Source: Spirosoma montaniterrae
GTDB lineage: Bacteria > Bacteroidota > Bacteroidia > Cytophagales > Spirosomataceae
Reading direction: 5' to 3'
NCBI RefSeq assembly: GCF_001988955.1
Contig: NZ_CP014263.1
Location: 2,604,001 to 2,668,000 of the forward strand
DNA length: 64,000 bases
Shown: piece by piece, positions 16,750 to 25,412 of the stretch
How positions within the stretch are numbered: the first letter of the stretch is position 1
Layout of the letters: every line of letters starts with the position of its first letter
Notes under the pieces: generated by a model
Database searches by the model: none
Told to the model about the DNA's origin: nothing
Seen by the model: only the letters and a program-made list of their open reading frames with translations
Program-made: the position numbers and the translations under genes

Positions 16750-19740
16750 TTAGAAACCTACGTTAAGCCCAACGGCAAACGTGCGGGTGGTGGGATACGA
16801 GTTAAGTTCGATCCCGGAGTCTAACGGCCCACCCGGCAGTTCGGGACTGAAACCGCTGTACTGCTGAATGGTGAACAGGTTCTGCGACGTCACGTAGAGC
16901 CGGGCCGTGCGGAGCTTGGCCTTGTCGCGCCAAGCCGTCGGAATGGTGTAGCCGAGCGTCAGGTTGTTGAGCCGCACAAACGACCCCGACTCCACAAAGT
17001 AGGTAGAAGCGGGCGTAGCTGCGGTAATCAGGCGCGGGTCGGTTTGCGAGGGGCGGTTAGGTTGCCAGCGGGCGTCGGCATAAGCGGCTTCGATATTGTC
17101 GGTATTTTCAAAACGAAACGCCTTCTTGCCGTTATAAATCTGGTTGCCCGCGTTGCCGTACACGTCGGCGGTAAGGTCGAAACCTTTGAATGTCAGCCCC
17201 AGATTGATGCCGTAATACAACTTTGGCTGATACGACCCGGCATAAATCCGGTCGTTGTTGTCGATGACCCCGTTTCGGTCAACGTCTTCGTATTTGAGAT
17301 TGCCGGGCCGAACGTTGGCGCGGTTGCCAAACACGGGCGACCCGTCGATTTCGGCCTGATTCTGAAATACGCCGATAGCATTCAGCACGTGGAAACTGCC
17401 TACGGGTTGCCCATTGTCGCTGCGGGTAACGAAGCCCTGCTGCCCCACACCACCGGCCAGCAATGCCTGCCCTCCGTTAAGACCAACAAGCTGGTTTTGG
17501 TTAAGCGTCAGGTTGCCGCCGATGCTATAGCCCAGGCCACTTTTCAGCGTTTCGCGCCAGTTCAAAATAAACTCGAAACCCCGGTTGCGAAACGATGCGA
17601 TATTGGTCAGAAACTGATTGTCGGGGTCGCCGAAAATGGCCGGAATAATCTGAAACGCCAGCGCGTCGCGGGTGGTTTTGCTGTAATAATCAACTTCGCC
17701 AGTCAGCCGACTATCGAAGAAGGCGAACTCCAGCCCGGCATCAATTTGTTCGGTACGTTCCCATTTCAGTTGCTGGTTTTTTATATCCTGAATGGCCGTA
17801 CCGAGCGTTAGGCCATTGTTGTAGAAGTACGGAATATTGACAGCCGCCGTCAGGATATAGGCGTTACTGGCAATGTTGTCGTTCCCCAGAATACCCCAGC
17901 TTGCCCGAAATTTCAGAAAATCGAACACCGACTGGCTTTTCATAAACGCTTCATCGGAGATAACCCAGCCCGCACCCACGGTTGGGAAATAGCCCCAGCG
18001 TTCGCTGAATTTGGAACTGCCATCGGCCCGCAGCGACGCGTTGAAAAGATACCGGTTGGCGAAGCTGTACGTCAGCCGCGACACAAACGACTGGCGGGTT
18101 TGCAAATCCCCTTCGCTGTTGTTCGACAGTTGCTGGTCGGGATTGCCCAGCCCCAGATACCACAAATCAGGGTCGTTGGGTACGTTGATACGGGCACCTT
18201 CAATGAAATCGGATGTGAACCGCTCCGTTACGGCTCCCAGCAGCAGCGTTGCGTTGTGCTGCCCAAACGTGCGGTCGATAGTAGCGGTATTGTCGATGAT
18301 ATACCGGAGCGATTTGCCCTCTTTGAGCGTAAGCTGACTGTTTTGCTGCCGCTGATTGCCCCCCGCCGTAATAAACGTGATGGCATCGTTCTGAAACTGC
18401 CGCAGATAGGTCTGGTCGCGGTTGAAAATCAGGTCGGTATTAAAGGCCGAGCGCAATGTGAGCCACTCAACGGGTTTATAGTTAAGGGCCAGATTACCCT
18501 GCAACCGATTGTTGATGATGCGATTGGTGCGGGCGTCTAAACTCAGAATGGGATTACCCACGTTGCCAAAAGCCGAAAGGTTGCCATACCGCCCATCGAT
18601 TATTGCCGGCACAATAGGCGCGGCCCGGTACAGATTCTGGTAAACGCCATCTAAGTTCACGCTCCGCTCATTACCCCGCGCAAACGAAAGCTGGTTGCTG
18701 AAGGTGAGCTTGTCATTGATTTTCACTTCGTTGTTGGCCCGAATCGTCAGTCGCCGGAAGTCGTTGGTTTTTACCACGCCCACATCGGTAAAATAGCCCG
18801 CGCTGAAGAAGAACGTGTTGCGTTCGCCACCACCCGAAATCGACAGGTTATGGTTCGACTGGGGGCCATTTCGCAGGGCTTCGTCGTACCAGTTGGTGGT
18901 CTGGGTTGAGGTTAGGGGCGGGTTGTTAACGTTCTGATTGGGGGCGGCATCGGCCAGATACGCTACATACTGGTCGCGGTTTGCCATCCGTACCAGATTG
19001 GCGGGCTGGCGCAGGCTGATGTTGGCATCGTACTGTACCTGCGTAGCTCCCGACTTTCCCCGGCGCGTAGTCACAATCACCACGCCATTGGCGGCCCGCA
19101 CACCATAAATAGCCGCCGATGCATCTTTCAGGACTTCGATGCTCAGGATGTCATTGTTGCTGATGTTGCGAATATCGTCGGTGAGTACACCATCGACCAC
19201 GTAGAGCGGATTAACGCCTGCTAATGCCGAGCCAACGCCCCGCACCCGAATCTGCGGTTGTTCGTTGGGCCTGCCCGACGCAATGATCTGAACCCCGGCC
19301 ATGCGGCTCTGCAACGCCTGGGTGGGCGTCTGCACCGGGTACTTCACAATTTCTTCACCTTTCAACTGCGCCACAGCACCCGTGAGGTCGCGTTTGCGCT
19401 GCGTACCGTAGCCCACTACCACCACCTCTTCGAGTGCCTGTGCATCGTCGGACAGCACCACATTGATGGTTGTCTGATTACCCACCAGCACCTCCTGCGG
19501 TTTCATGCCAATCATGCTGAATTGAAGAACGGCTCCTTCGGTCACGGCAATCGAATAGTTGCCCTCTGCGTCGGTGGTGGTGCCGGTAGTAGTGCCTTTG
19601 ATGACCACACTGGCCCCCGGCAACCCGCTCTGGTCGGTTTGCGACGTAACCCGACCGGTAATCCGCTGATTTTGAGCCTGCGCCGACACGCAAACGACAA
19701 GCCAACCCAGCAACCATAGCCAGTAGCGATATTGTTTCAT
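16750..19740 (-). CDS. SusC/RagA-family TonB-dependent outer-membrane transporter
   Basis: 996 residues. Signal peptide (to about 22), a carboxypeptidase-regulatory-like domain (RITGRVTSQTDQSGLPGASV), the TonB-box region, the plug with the SusC signature (VVVVGYGTQRKRDLTGAVAQ) and 'IEVLKDASAAIYGVRAANGV', then a 22-strand barrel ending in Phe (FAVGLNVGF). There is no N-terminal STN domain, so it is not of the type that signals to a FecR/sigma pair. First gene of an operon with susD and the GH144-type glucanase; a good Bacteroidota promoter lies just upstream. Confidence 0.94.
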   Translation of the reverse strand: MKQYRYWLWLLGWLVVCVSAQAQNQRITGRVTSQTDQSGLPGASVVIKGTTTGTTTDAEGNYSIAVTEGAVLQFSMIGMKPQEVLVGNQTTINVVLSDDAQALEEVVVVGYGTQRKRDLTGAVAQLKGEEIVKYPVQTPTQALQSRMAGVQIIASGRPNEQPQIRVRGVGSALAGVNPLYVVDGVLTDDIRNISNNDILSIEVLKDASAAIYGVRAANGVVIVTTRRGKSGATQVQYDANISLRQPANLVRMANRDQYVAYLADAAPNQNVNNPPLTSTQTTNWYDEALRNGPQSNHNLSISGGGERNTFFFSAGYFTDVGVVKTNDFRRLTIRANNEVKINDKLTFSNQLSFARGNERSVNLDGVYQNLYRAAPIVPAIIDGRYGNLSAFGNVGNPILSLDARTNRIINNRLQGNLALNYKPVEWLTLRSAFNTDLIFNRDQTYLRQFQNDAITFITAGGNQRQQNSQLTLKEGKSLRYIIDNTATIDRTFGQHNATLLLGAVTERFTSDFIEGARINVPNDPDLWYLGLGNPDQQLSNNSEGDLQTRQSFVSRLTYSFANRYLFNASLRADGSSKFSERWGYFPTVGAGWVISDEAFMKSQSVFDFLKFRASWGILGNDNIASNAYILTAAVNIPYFYNNGLTLGTAIQDIKNQQLKWERTEQIDAGLEFAFFDSRLTGEVDYYSKTTRDALAFQIIPAIFGDPDNQFLTNIASFRNRGFEFILNWRETLKSGLGYSIGGNLTLNQNQLVGLNGGQALLAGGVGQQGFVTRSDNGQPVGSFHVLNAIGVFQNQAEIDGSPVFGNRANVRPGNLKYEDVDRNGVIDNNDRIYAGSYQPKLYYGINLGLTFKGFDLTADVYGNAGNQIYNGKKAFRFENTDNIEAAYADARWQPNRPSQTDPRLITAATPASTYFVESGSFVRLNNLTLGYTIPTAWRDKAKLRTARLYVTSQNLFTIQQYSGFSPELPGGPLDSGIELNSYPTTRTFAVGLNVGF

Positions 19741-19768
19741 AGAATTGTTGAGTTTTAAGACTATTGAA

Positions 19769-19798
19769 CAAATATACTACCAACATCTACCAATGCAA
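19769..19798 (-). promoter_or_regulatory. Promoter of the susC-susD-glucanase operon
   Basis: Minus strand: TTG (complement of 19796-19798), 19 nt, then TATATTTG (complement of 19769-19776), matching the Bacteroidota vegetative promoter (TTG/TTTG, 19-21 nt, TAnnTTTG). The start point would be near 19762, giving a leader of about 20 nt before the susC ATG at 19740. No separate operator is evident. Confidence 0.7.
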
Positions 19799-19855
19799 TT
19801 TGTTCCTTATAAAGTCATAAGAAACCAATTAGTTACACCATTGACCATCAGGCGT

Positions 19856-20602
19856 CTACAGCACGTAACCGATACGCATAAAAATTGGGAAACGCACCTC
19901 GCGTTCGGCATTGCCCCACAACGGCTCCAGCGTTTCGCCCAACGCCGTTACGGGGTCGTGACCATTTTCGTGCATGTATTGCCGCACGGCAGACCAGGTA
20001 CGTAAATAATTCAGAAATCGCTCCACTGTCCAGTTACGGTAGGCCGTAAACGTCTGCCGTTGCGCGTCGGCGAAAGGGAAGGGCAGTGTGGTGTAGGCGT
20101 CGTCGATGTATTTGCGCTGTGGGTCCCAGTACGGGCCGATACGGTTGCGGTAAAAATCGAGCAGCAACGGGTCCAGGTCGTCGCCGATTTTCACCAGACC
20201 GTAGCCCCACTCAGCCAGCACCGCCCCCGGTTTGGCAACGCGCCGGACTTCCTCATGAAACGCTGGCAGGTTGAACCAGTGTAGTGCCTGCGCCACCGTA
20301 ATCAGATCGAACAAGTGGTCATCAAAAGGAGTTTTCTCGGCAGGACTGACCTGATAGCGAATGTTGGGACGTTGCACAGCCCGGTCGAGTTGCGTATCGC
20401 TTATGTCGGTGGCTTCGACCTGCGCGAACAAATCGGCCAATGCGCTGGCTACCTGCCCGTTGCCCGTAGCACAATCCCAGGCCGTGTGGCGTTCGCGAAC
20501 AAACGAGAGAACGTATTCATACAAATCGGCGGGGTAATCGATGCGATATTGAGCATACAAATCGGCGTGGCCGGAGAAGCGGTCGAGGGGTGTAGCTGGC
20601 AT
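19856..20602 (-). CDS. Class I SAM-dependent methyltransferase
   Basis: 248 residues. Rossmann-fold methyltransferase of the Methyltransf_11 type: motif I in AWDCATGNGQVASALADLF, motif II acidic end in VEATDISDTQL, motif IV/V in FDLITVAQALHWFNLPAFHE, and EVRRVAKPGAVLAEWGYG. The C-terminal third resembles the trans-aconitate methyltransferase-like group. The acceptor substrate cannot be inferred. It stands alone, between the SusC promoter region and the divergent cytochrome gene. Confidence 0.85.
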   Translation of the reverse strand: MPATPLDRFSGHADLYAQYRIDYPADLYEYVLSFVRERHTAWDCATGNGQVASALADLFAQVEATDISDTQLDRAVQRPNIRYQVSPAEKTPFDDHLFDLITVAQALHWFNLPAFHEEVRRVAKPGAVLAEWGYGLVKIGDDLDPLLLDFYRNRIGPYWDPQRKYIDDAYTTLPFPFADAQRQTFTAYRNWTVERFLNYLRTWSAVRQYMHENGHDPVTALGETLEPLWGNAEREVRFPIFMRIGYVL

Positions 20603-20765
20603 AGTTAACAGGCTTGTTTTAAACCATTGTAGGTAATTTTTGTCTTATAGTGGCTTTGGTGGTAAAATGCAACGTCTGGATTGGCTTATCGGGCTAAACC
20701 GTCTATTTTTGTGTGGCTTTTTTACCATCTATATTTCGTTTGTTTTAACCGTTTACCTGATTCCC

Positions 20766-21152
20766 ATGAAAAAATCGTTTGGATTCTTCCTTGCTGCGGC
20801 TTCGCTTGCCGTCGCATCTCTCGACGTTATGGCACAGGCCCCCGCTGGCGAAATTCCAGCCGATATGCAGGCCCTGATGAGCAAATATACCTGTATTGCC
20901 TGCCATCGTCCTAACCAGAGGTTAGTCGGTCCGGCTTACATCGACGTTGCCAAGAAAAATTACACCAATGAGCAAATTGTAGAACTGATCTACAATCCAA
21001 AGCCTGCCAACTGGCCGGGCTATCCGCCAATGGCTGCCATGAAGCAGGTCCCGAAAGACGATGCGCTGAAGTTAGCGGCCTGGATCAACTCGCTCGATGG
21101 GGGTGCCAAAAAAGGTGCAGCCAAGAAAAAGCCAGCCGGTAAAAAAGCTTAA
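20766..21152 (+). CDS. Small exported class I cytochrome c
   Basis: 128 residues from ATG 20766, which opens a clean signal peptide (MKKSFGFFLAAASLAVASLD, then VMAQ); upstream in-frame ATGs would place it internally. The haem motif CIACH is followed by RPNQRLVGPAYIDVAKK, and the distal Met ligand is probably in YPPMAAMKQV. This is the cytochrome c551/c552-like fold used as a periplasmic electron carrier. The last 17 residues are a Lys/Ala/Gly-rich tail (GGAKKGAAKKKPAGKKA), unusual for this group, which may bind an acidic partner or surface. Confidence 0.88.
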   Translation: MKKSFGFFLAAASLAVASLDVMAQAPAGEIPADMQALMSKYTCIACHRPNQRLVGPAYIDVAKKNYTNEQIVELIYNPKPANWPGYPPMAAMKQVPKDDALKLAAWINSLDGGAKKGAAKKKPAGKKA

Positions 21153-21180
21153 CGTGTAGAGTTAGCATCTCAAATCAATA

Positions 21181-21223
21181 AAAAAGCCGGTAGCACCTGA
21201 AGAGGTTTAGCTACCGGCTTTTT
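21181..21223 (+). terminator. Rho-independent terminator after the cytochrome c gene
   Basis: Perfect 14-bp arms AAAAAGCCGGTAGC (21181-21194) and GCTACCGGCTTTTT (21210-21223) with a 15-nt loop. An A-run on one side and a T-run on the other make it a bidirectional terminator, 28 nt after the cytochrome stop. Confidence 0.9.
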
Positions 21224-21250
21224 CTGTTTATACCAATTGTTGTCGTTGTG

Positions 21251-21370
21251 TGGCTGACGCAGATGGCTGGCGCAAATGAGACGCAAAGGGTTGCGTCTCT
21301 ACAATTGACCATCCGGTGTAGAGACGCAACCCTTTGCGTCTCCTTTCGCGCCAGCCACCTGCGCCAGCCA
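21251..21370. repeat. Family A palindromic repeat, copy 3
   Basis: About 120-bp imperfect palindrome between convergent cytochrome c and yceI genes. Here the hairpin units face inward: ...GACGCAAAGGGTTGCGTCTC TAC near 21279-21302 and GTAGAGACGCAACCC... from 21317, flanked by GGCTGGCGC / GCGCCAGCC arms. So it is the inside-out form of copy 1. It does not touch a stop codon. Confidence 0.8.
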
Positions 21371-21388
21371 ATACGATGCAACGTCGTA

Positions 21389-22033
21389 TTATTTAGCCGC
21401 TACTAATTTCATGTCGACCGAGAAATCGTCGTAGATAGCCTTATCGCCAATGTTCTCGAAGAACGATTTCGAGCCGTAACGAATGTCGTATTTGGTGCGG
21501 TCGAGGGTAGCTTTTCCTTCGGCTTCAATGCCATTGGCCGTAGTTTTGATCGTAGCCGGGAACGTCACCTTGTTGGTGATGCCTTTGATGGTCATGTCGC
21601 CCGTGATGTCATAAGCGTTACCGCCCTTCGGTGTCACTTTCGTGATTTTGAACGTTGACGTCGGGAATTTTGCCGTGTTGAAAAAATCCTCTGACTTCAT
21701 GTGGCCGATGAACTTCGCGTTGTATCCGGCGTCGGTCAGGTCTGTGCAGGCAATGCTGTTCATATCGAACGTAAACGTGCCGCCAGTCAGTTTGCCACCG
21801 TCAACGGTTAGGGCACCGTCGGCCAGTTTTACGGTGCCAAAATGTTGGCCCGTAACTTTTTTACCGTTCCATTTCATAATGCTTTTTTCAGCATCCACTT
21901 TGTAGGCGGTTGGCTTTGCTTTTTTACCGGGCGCATCCACGCCGGGCGCATCAATACCAGATGCAACGAAGGCCGACGAGCTGGTCAGTACCGCTACGGC
22001 TACCAGACCTGTTAAAATTTGACGTGTTTTCAT
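21389..22033 (-). CDS. YceI-family periplasmic lipid-binding protein
   Basis: 214 residues. Signal peptide, a short linker (GIDAPGVDAPGKKAKP), then the YceI lipocalin-like barrel: YKVDAEKSIMKWNGKKVTGQHFG, GTFTFDMNSIACTDL, HMKSEDFFNTAKFPTSTF, ITGDMTIKGITNKVTFPAT. YceI proteins bind a polyisoprenoid chain in the barrel; a role in quinone or isoprenoid handling or acid stress is proposed. The marR-type gene ends 86 nt upstream on the same strand, a pairing common in Bacteroidota, so it is probably under that regulator. Confidence 0.93.
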   Translation of the reverse strand: MKTRQILTGLVAVAVLTSSSAFVASGIDAPGVDAPGKKAKPTAYKVDAEKSIMKWNGKKVTGQHFGTVKLADGALTVDGGKLTGGTFTFDMNSIACTDLTDAGYNAKFIGHMKSEDFFNTAKFPTSTFKITKVTPKGGNAYDITGDMTIKGITNKVTFPATIKTTANGIEAEGKATLDRTKYDIRYGSKSFFENIGDKAIYDDFSVDMKLVAAK

Positions 22034-22119
22034 GGGATTTTAATTAATTGGTTGTATTTATTTAAAAGAATGAATGCATTTAGAAAAAATTGTTGTTGAA
22101 TTAGCTTCTCTAATTCAAT

Positions 22120-22575
22120 TTACTGACGCAGCCGGTCGAGCAGATGACTAAGCTGAACAGCCTCATCTTCCGTCAGTTTGTCGCGGTGGATGGTATCCCA
22201 TTCGCCCTGATACACATCTAACCGCTTGAGCAGGGCCAAACCGGCGTCGGTTATGACCACGTCAACGGCCCGACGGTCGCTGGGGCATTCGGTGCGCAAC
22301 ACTAATTTTTTGGCAACGAGCTTATCAACCAGACGGGATGCATTGGACATTTTATCGAGCATTCGCTCAGTGATGTCACTCACCTTCACCGGATTTGGAA
22401 ATTGCCCGCGCAGAATCCGCAACACATTATACTGTTGTAGCGTCAGACCAAACGGTTTCAGCATGCGCGTCTGGCTGTCGGCTACCCAGTTGCTGGTGTA
22501 TATCAAATTCACCATAACCCGGTGGTATGGCGATTTGAACGGGATTGTTTGTTTAATGTCAGCTTCAATAGACAT
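22120..22575 (-). CDS. MarR-family transcriptional regulator
   Basis: 151 residues, full length. Winged helix centre is FGLTLQQYNVLRILRGQFP, VKVSDITERMLDKMSNASRL (recognition helix), VDKLVAKKLVLRTECPSDRR (wing), with the dimerising C-terminal helix TEDEAVQLSHLLDRLRQ. It probably represses itself and the downstream yceI gene. A perfect 14-bp inverted repeat, the likely operator, lies 17-49 nt before its ATG. Confidence 0.92.
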   Translation of the reverse strand: MSIEADIKQTIPFKSPYHRVMVNLIYTSNWVADSQTRMLKPFGLTLQQYNVLRILRGQFPNPVKVSDITERMLDKMSNASRLVDKLVAKKLVLRTECPSDRRAVDVVITDAGLALLKRLDVYQGEWDTIHRDKLTEDEAVQLSHLLDRLRQ

Positions 22576-22592
22576 GCTGCAAAGCTACTACG

Positions 22593-22624
22593 ATTGTATT
22601 AAATGTCGATACATTTAATACAAT
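22593..22624. promoter_or_regulatory. Perfect inverted repeat, likely MarR operator
   Basis: ATTGTATTAAATGT (22593-22606), CGAT spacer, ACATTTAATACAAT (22611-22624): 14-bp arms with no mismatch. MarR-family proteins bind AT-rich inverted repeats of this kind, and this site lies just upstream of the marR-type ATG at 22575. On the minus strand a TAGCTTTG (complement of 22580-22587) resembles a -7 element but is only 4 nt from the ATG, so the exact promoter is uncertain. Confidence 0.75.
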
Positions 22625-22742
22625 TATTTTTTTCACAAAGTTCCGCCCTGCTCGTTTTAGTTGGATCTGCTGCCTGACTTGAAAAACTGACGGGAGATTA
22701 GATGGTGAATAGCAACCGATTAGAGGAAGCCTATCGGAAGAC

Positions 22743-24701
22743 TCAGCGATAGGGTATGATGGCGGGGGCCGACAGATCGAAATCCCGGAAACGCAGCGTT
22801 GGGACGCCTTCGAAAGCCTGGCGAAAGGGTAGCCTATTGCCGGGAATGTTCGGATAATACGCCAGTCGAATCTGAAAGCTATTGAAGGTCAGGTTCTCGT
22901 TTCGCAGCCGAAACCCGATGCCATATCCCTGATACAACGGCCCCCGCAACAATGCCCGATCCTGAAAACTGACTAAGCCTATATTGGCAAACGTAATAAA
23001 AGCGACCCGAAAGCCAACCAGACTGAACCGCCCGAATAGTATATTTTCATAACTAAGCAACAGTCGTTTCGTGCCGCGCAGCGCATCGCTCGAAATGCCG
23101 ATTCCATCGGTTTGGATACCACTGCCGTTACTGTTGAGCGTAATGTATTCGTTCAAAAACCGACCAATACCCGTGGTGTATCGAACATTGAAAAAGTGCC
23201 GAATATTGCCCCAGCGGGTATCGAGCAACGGACTGAAATAATTACTCTCCATCGACAATACCCCCTGTTCAAAGCCCGTGCTTCGAGTAAAGCTGCCGAG
23301 GTTGATCAGGCCGTAGAGATAGCCCGCCTTTCGGATGTATTTGCCCTGCGAGAAATTGATACCCATGTAGCCACGTGGACCAAACTCAGCATTATCGACA
23401 CCCGTTGTAACGGCAAACGTTTCACCAATGGGTACGTCTTCGGTGCGGCCAAATCCGTAAATCAGTACGTCGCGAATGTATTTTCGCCGGGAAAAGCCGA
23501 CGCTGAACAGCACAGTACGACTATCCTGGTAAAACTGATTGGTGTCTGCCCTGACAGCGGGACGTCGCATGTAATCGTAATTTGAATAGCGCAGAGCCAC
23601 AATCAACCGCGACCGGCCCACTTCTTCCGAGTTTTGCGGCTTGTAAAACAACCGAAACGAGCGGCCAACCCAGACGTCGGTATAATTATAACTGACCGGC
23701 ACCAGCAGCACACTATCATCGCGGGTGATGATTCGGTTGTTCACCTGTGTATGGTTCAACTCAATGGCACCGGCATATTTGGTGTCGGGTGTGATAAATG
23801 GCCGGAAAAGCCGCACTGACCCTTGTTTCAGGTTCCGAAGGAGCAGCAGTTCGGCCTGAGCGGTCAAAAAGGTTTTACCAATAAATGGTATCGTATAACG
23901 CGTCTGAAACTCAGCCTTCTGGCGTGGGTCGGTTCCATTGTGTGCAAATTGTACAAAAAGCTGATGCCCCAGCCCCTGAAAGTTTCGCTGCTCAAAACCA
24001 ACGCTATAGTTGTTGAATCCCCCAAATCCGCCTAAGGGTAACAGCGACCAGACATCCTGCGTAATCACGTATACCTCAACAAACTGCCGACTGCCTTCAC
24101 GCGGCACGATCAGAATACGGGCATCGGTAAAAATGGGAATCGTTCGCAGGAGCCGCTCATTGTCGCGCAGCACGTTCGGATTCACGGCGTCGCCCTCCCG
24201 AAACAGCAGATACGACCGCCGGATTACATTCTCTTTAGTATTGGTATGCAGCCGGTTACCCACCCGTTCGGCCCAGTTGCCGGGTTTTCGCAATGTGTCG
24301 TATACGGTTTGCCCGAATACGCCCAATCGCCGAAAATGAATGGAACCGATGATGCGCCCTTCATACCTTTTGAACGGATTGATTTCGATTTGATTGACCT
24401 CGCCCGTTTGCCGACGGCTATTATACACATCGCGAAATACAGCATCATAAAGCTGACGCGTGAGTCGGCGTTTATACATACTGGTTTTCAGGCGCGTATA
24501 AAACACACTATCGCGTTGCATCAGCACACTATCGGCTACGGCGGTCGAGAGCGGAGTTGCCAATGAATCGGTCGCCCCGCGTTTAGTGCGCGACGTATCC
24601 GTTTGGGCAATTGCAACATGAATCAGCCCCACGCATAGCAGCAGACTCATCCAGACCGGATGTAGCCGCAACGTATACCTGTTTCGGTGTGGGTAGTTCA
24701 T
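22743..24701 (-). CDS. BamA/TamA-family outer-membrane beta-barrel protein
   Basis: 652 residues with a signal peptide (cleavage near AIAQ, about residue 33). Residues about 110-215 contain POTRA-like sequence (GRIIGSIHFRRLGVFGQTVYD, RRSYLLFREGDAVNPNVLRD, NERLLRTIPIFTDARI), followed by a C-terminal barrel with alternating strands and the late conserved GYGIGFRLRNENLTFNSFQIR. It belongs to the Omp85 group but is shorter than BamA and its end (APAIIPYR) lacks a C-terminal aromatic. Such proteins insert or export outer-membrane components; its client is unknown. Confidence 0.82.
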   Translation of the reverse strand: MNYPHRNRYTLRLHPVWMSLLLCVGLIHVAIAQTDTSRTKRGATDSLATPLSTAVADSVLMQRDSVFYTRLKTSMYKRRLTRQLYDAVFRDVYNSRRQTGEVNQIEINPFKRYEGRIIGSIHFRRLGVFGQTVYDTLRKPGNWAERVGNRLHTNTKENVIRRSYLLFREGDAVNPNVLRDNERLLRTIPIFTDARILIVPREGSRQFVEVYVITQDVWSLLPLGGFGGFNNYSVGFEQRNFQGLGHQLFVQFAHNGTDPRQKAEFQTRYTIPFIGKTFLTAQAELLLLRNLKQGSVRLFRPFITPDTKYAGAIELNHTQVNNRIITRDDSVLLVPVSYNYTDVWVGRSFRLFYKPQNSEEVGRSRLIVALRYSNYDYMRRPAVRADTNQFYQDSRTVLFSVGFSRRKYIRDVLIYGFGRTEDVPIGETFAVTTGVDNAEFGPRGYMGINFSQGKYIRKAGYLYGLINLGSFTRSTGFEQGVLSMESNYFSPLLDTRWGNIRHFFNVRYTTGIGRFLNEYITLNSNGSGIQTDGIGISSDALRGTKRLLLSYENILFGRFSLVGFRVAFITFANIGLVSFQDRALLRGPLYQGYGIGFRLRNENLTFNSFQIRLAYYPNIPGNRLPFRQAFEGVPTLRFRDFDLSAPAIIPYR

Positions 24702-24753
24702 GATAAAAAATTATTGTTATGTACGTCGTTTGAAGACGAACTACTGCATTGGT

Positions 24754-25308
24754 TTAACTTTGGGGCATAAAGTACGTCGTCAAAGGTTTATAAAGCCAAA
24801 AATCACGCTGCCGTTCGGAGCCAAACTGAAAATAATGAAACCCGAATCGCTCAAAACCATATCGGTAATAAAAAGCCAATGCCCGTTCATTACGCTCCCA
24901 CACGCCGAGCCACACAGCCGCGTAACCCTGTTGCCGCGCCCAGTCTAAACAGTGCTGCATCAGCAGGCGACCCTGCCCCTGCCCTATCTGACTCTGTAAC
25001 AAATAAATACGCTGAATTTCTATTGACATACCTTTCCGGCGATACGGCGCGGGCATCCGGCGCGGTGGCGTTTGCCGACGCAGTTTAGCATATCCAACGA
25101 GTTTATTGTCAGTGGTTTCCAGTACAAAAAACGTAGCATTTGAATCAGTCAGTTCAGCGTCAATTTGAGGTAATGTAATGGCTGAACTGATGTATTCGTC
25201 AACTAACTCAGCAGGATTATAAGGCGGCCCAAAAGCCTCGCGCATAGTAATGGCCGCCAAACTGGTAAGCTGGGCGGCATCGGCGGGAGTAGCAAAACGG
25301 ATATGCAA
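24754..25308 (-). CDS. GNAT-family N-acetyltransferase
   Basis: 184 residues. Starts MHIRFATPADAAQLTSLAAI, typical of RimI-like GNATs. The acetyl-CoA loop is in YLLQSQIGQGQGRLLMQHCL (Q/R-x-x-G-x-G/A pattern), followed by GYAAVWLGVWERNERALAFY and a C-terminal YGFERFGFHYFQFG. It transfers an acetyl group to an amine; the acceptor, whether small molecule or protein N-terminus, is unknown. It diverges from the Maf gene across a small palindromic repeat. Confidence 0.88.
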   Translation of the reverse strand: MHIRFATPADAAQLTSLAAITMREAFGPPYNPAELVDEYISSAITLPQIDAELTDSNATFFVLETTDNKLVGYAKLRRQTPPRRMPAPYRRKGMSIEIQRIYLLQSQIGQGQGRLLMQHCLDWARQQGYAAVWLGVWERNERALAFYYRYGFERFGFHYFQFGSERQRDFWLYKPLTTYFMPQS

Positions 25309-25310
25309 AG

Positions 25311-25411
25311 AGTATGAGTGATCAGTGATGAGTTGCGAATATAAAGCGAGATTTGCAAGGCTGTTATTAAAAAGCTATTTATCACTCATCGTTCATCCCT
25401 CATCTCTAATT
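25311..25411. repeat. Candidate family E palindromic repeat (GAGTGATnnnTGATGAG)
   Basis: The gap between divergent GNAT and Maf genes is bounded by GAGTGATCAGTGATGAGTT (from about 25317) and, inverted, ATCACTCATCGTTCATCCC TCATC (to about 25404). The arms are made of short ATGAGTGA-like units and pair imperfectly. A shorter related string (AATGAGTGAACAAATGAATG, 6610-6629) stands upstream of pgk. Only one clear copy is present, so the family is tentative. Confidence 0.5.
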
Positions 25412-25412
25412 C

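Noticed and set aside
17044..17811. Long frame on the plus strand inside SusC, and similar ones at 14285-14848, 15620-16261 and 52391-52879
   Set aside because: All lie opposite strongly supported genes, with no recognisable domain; they arise from GC-rich codon bias.
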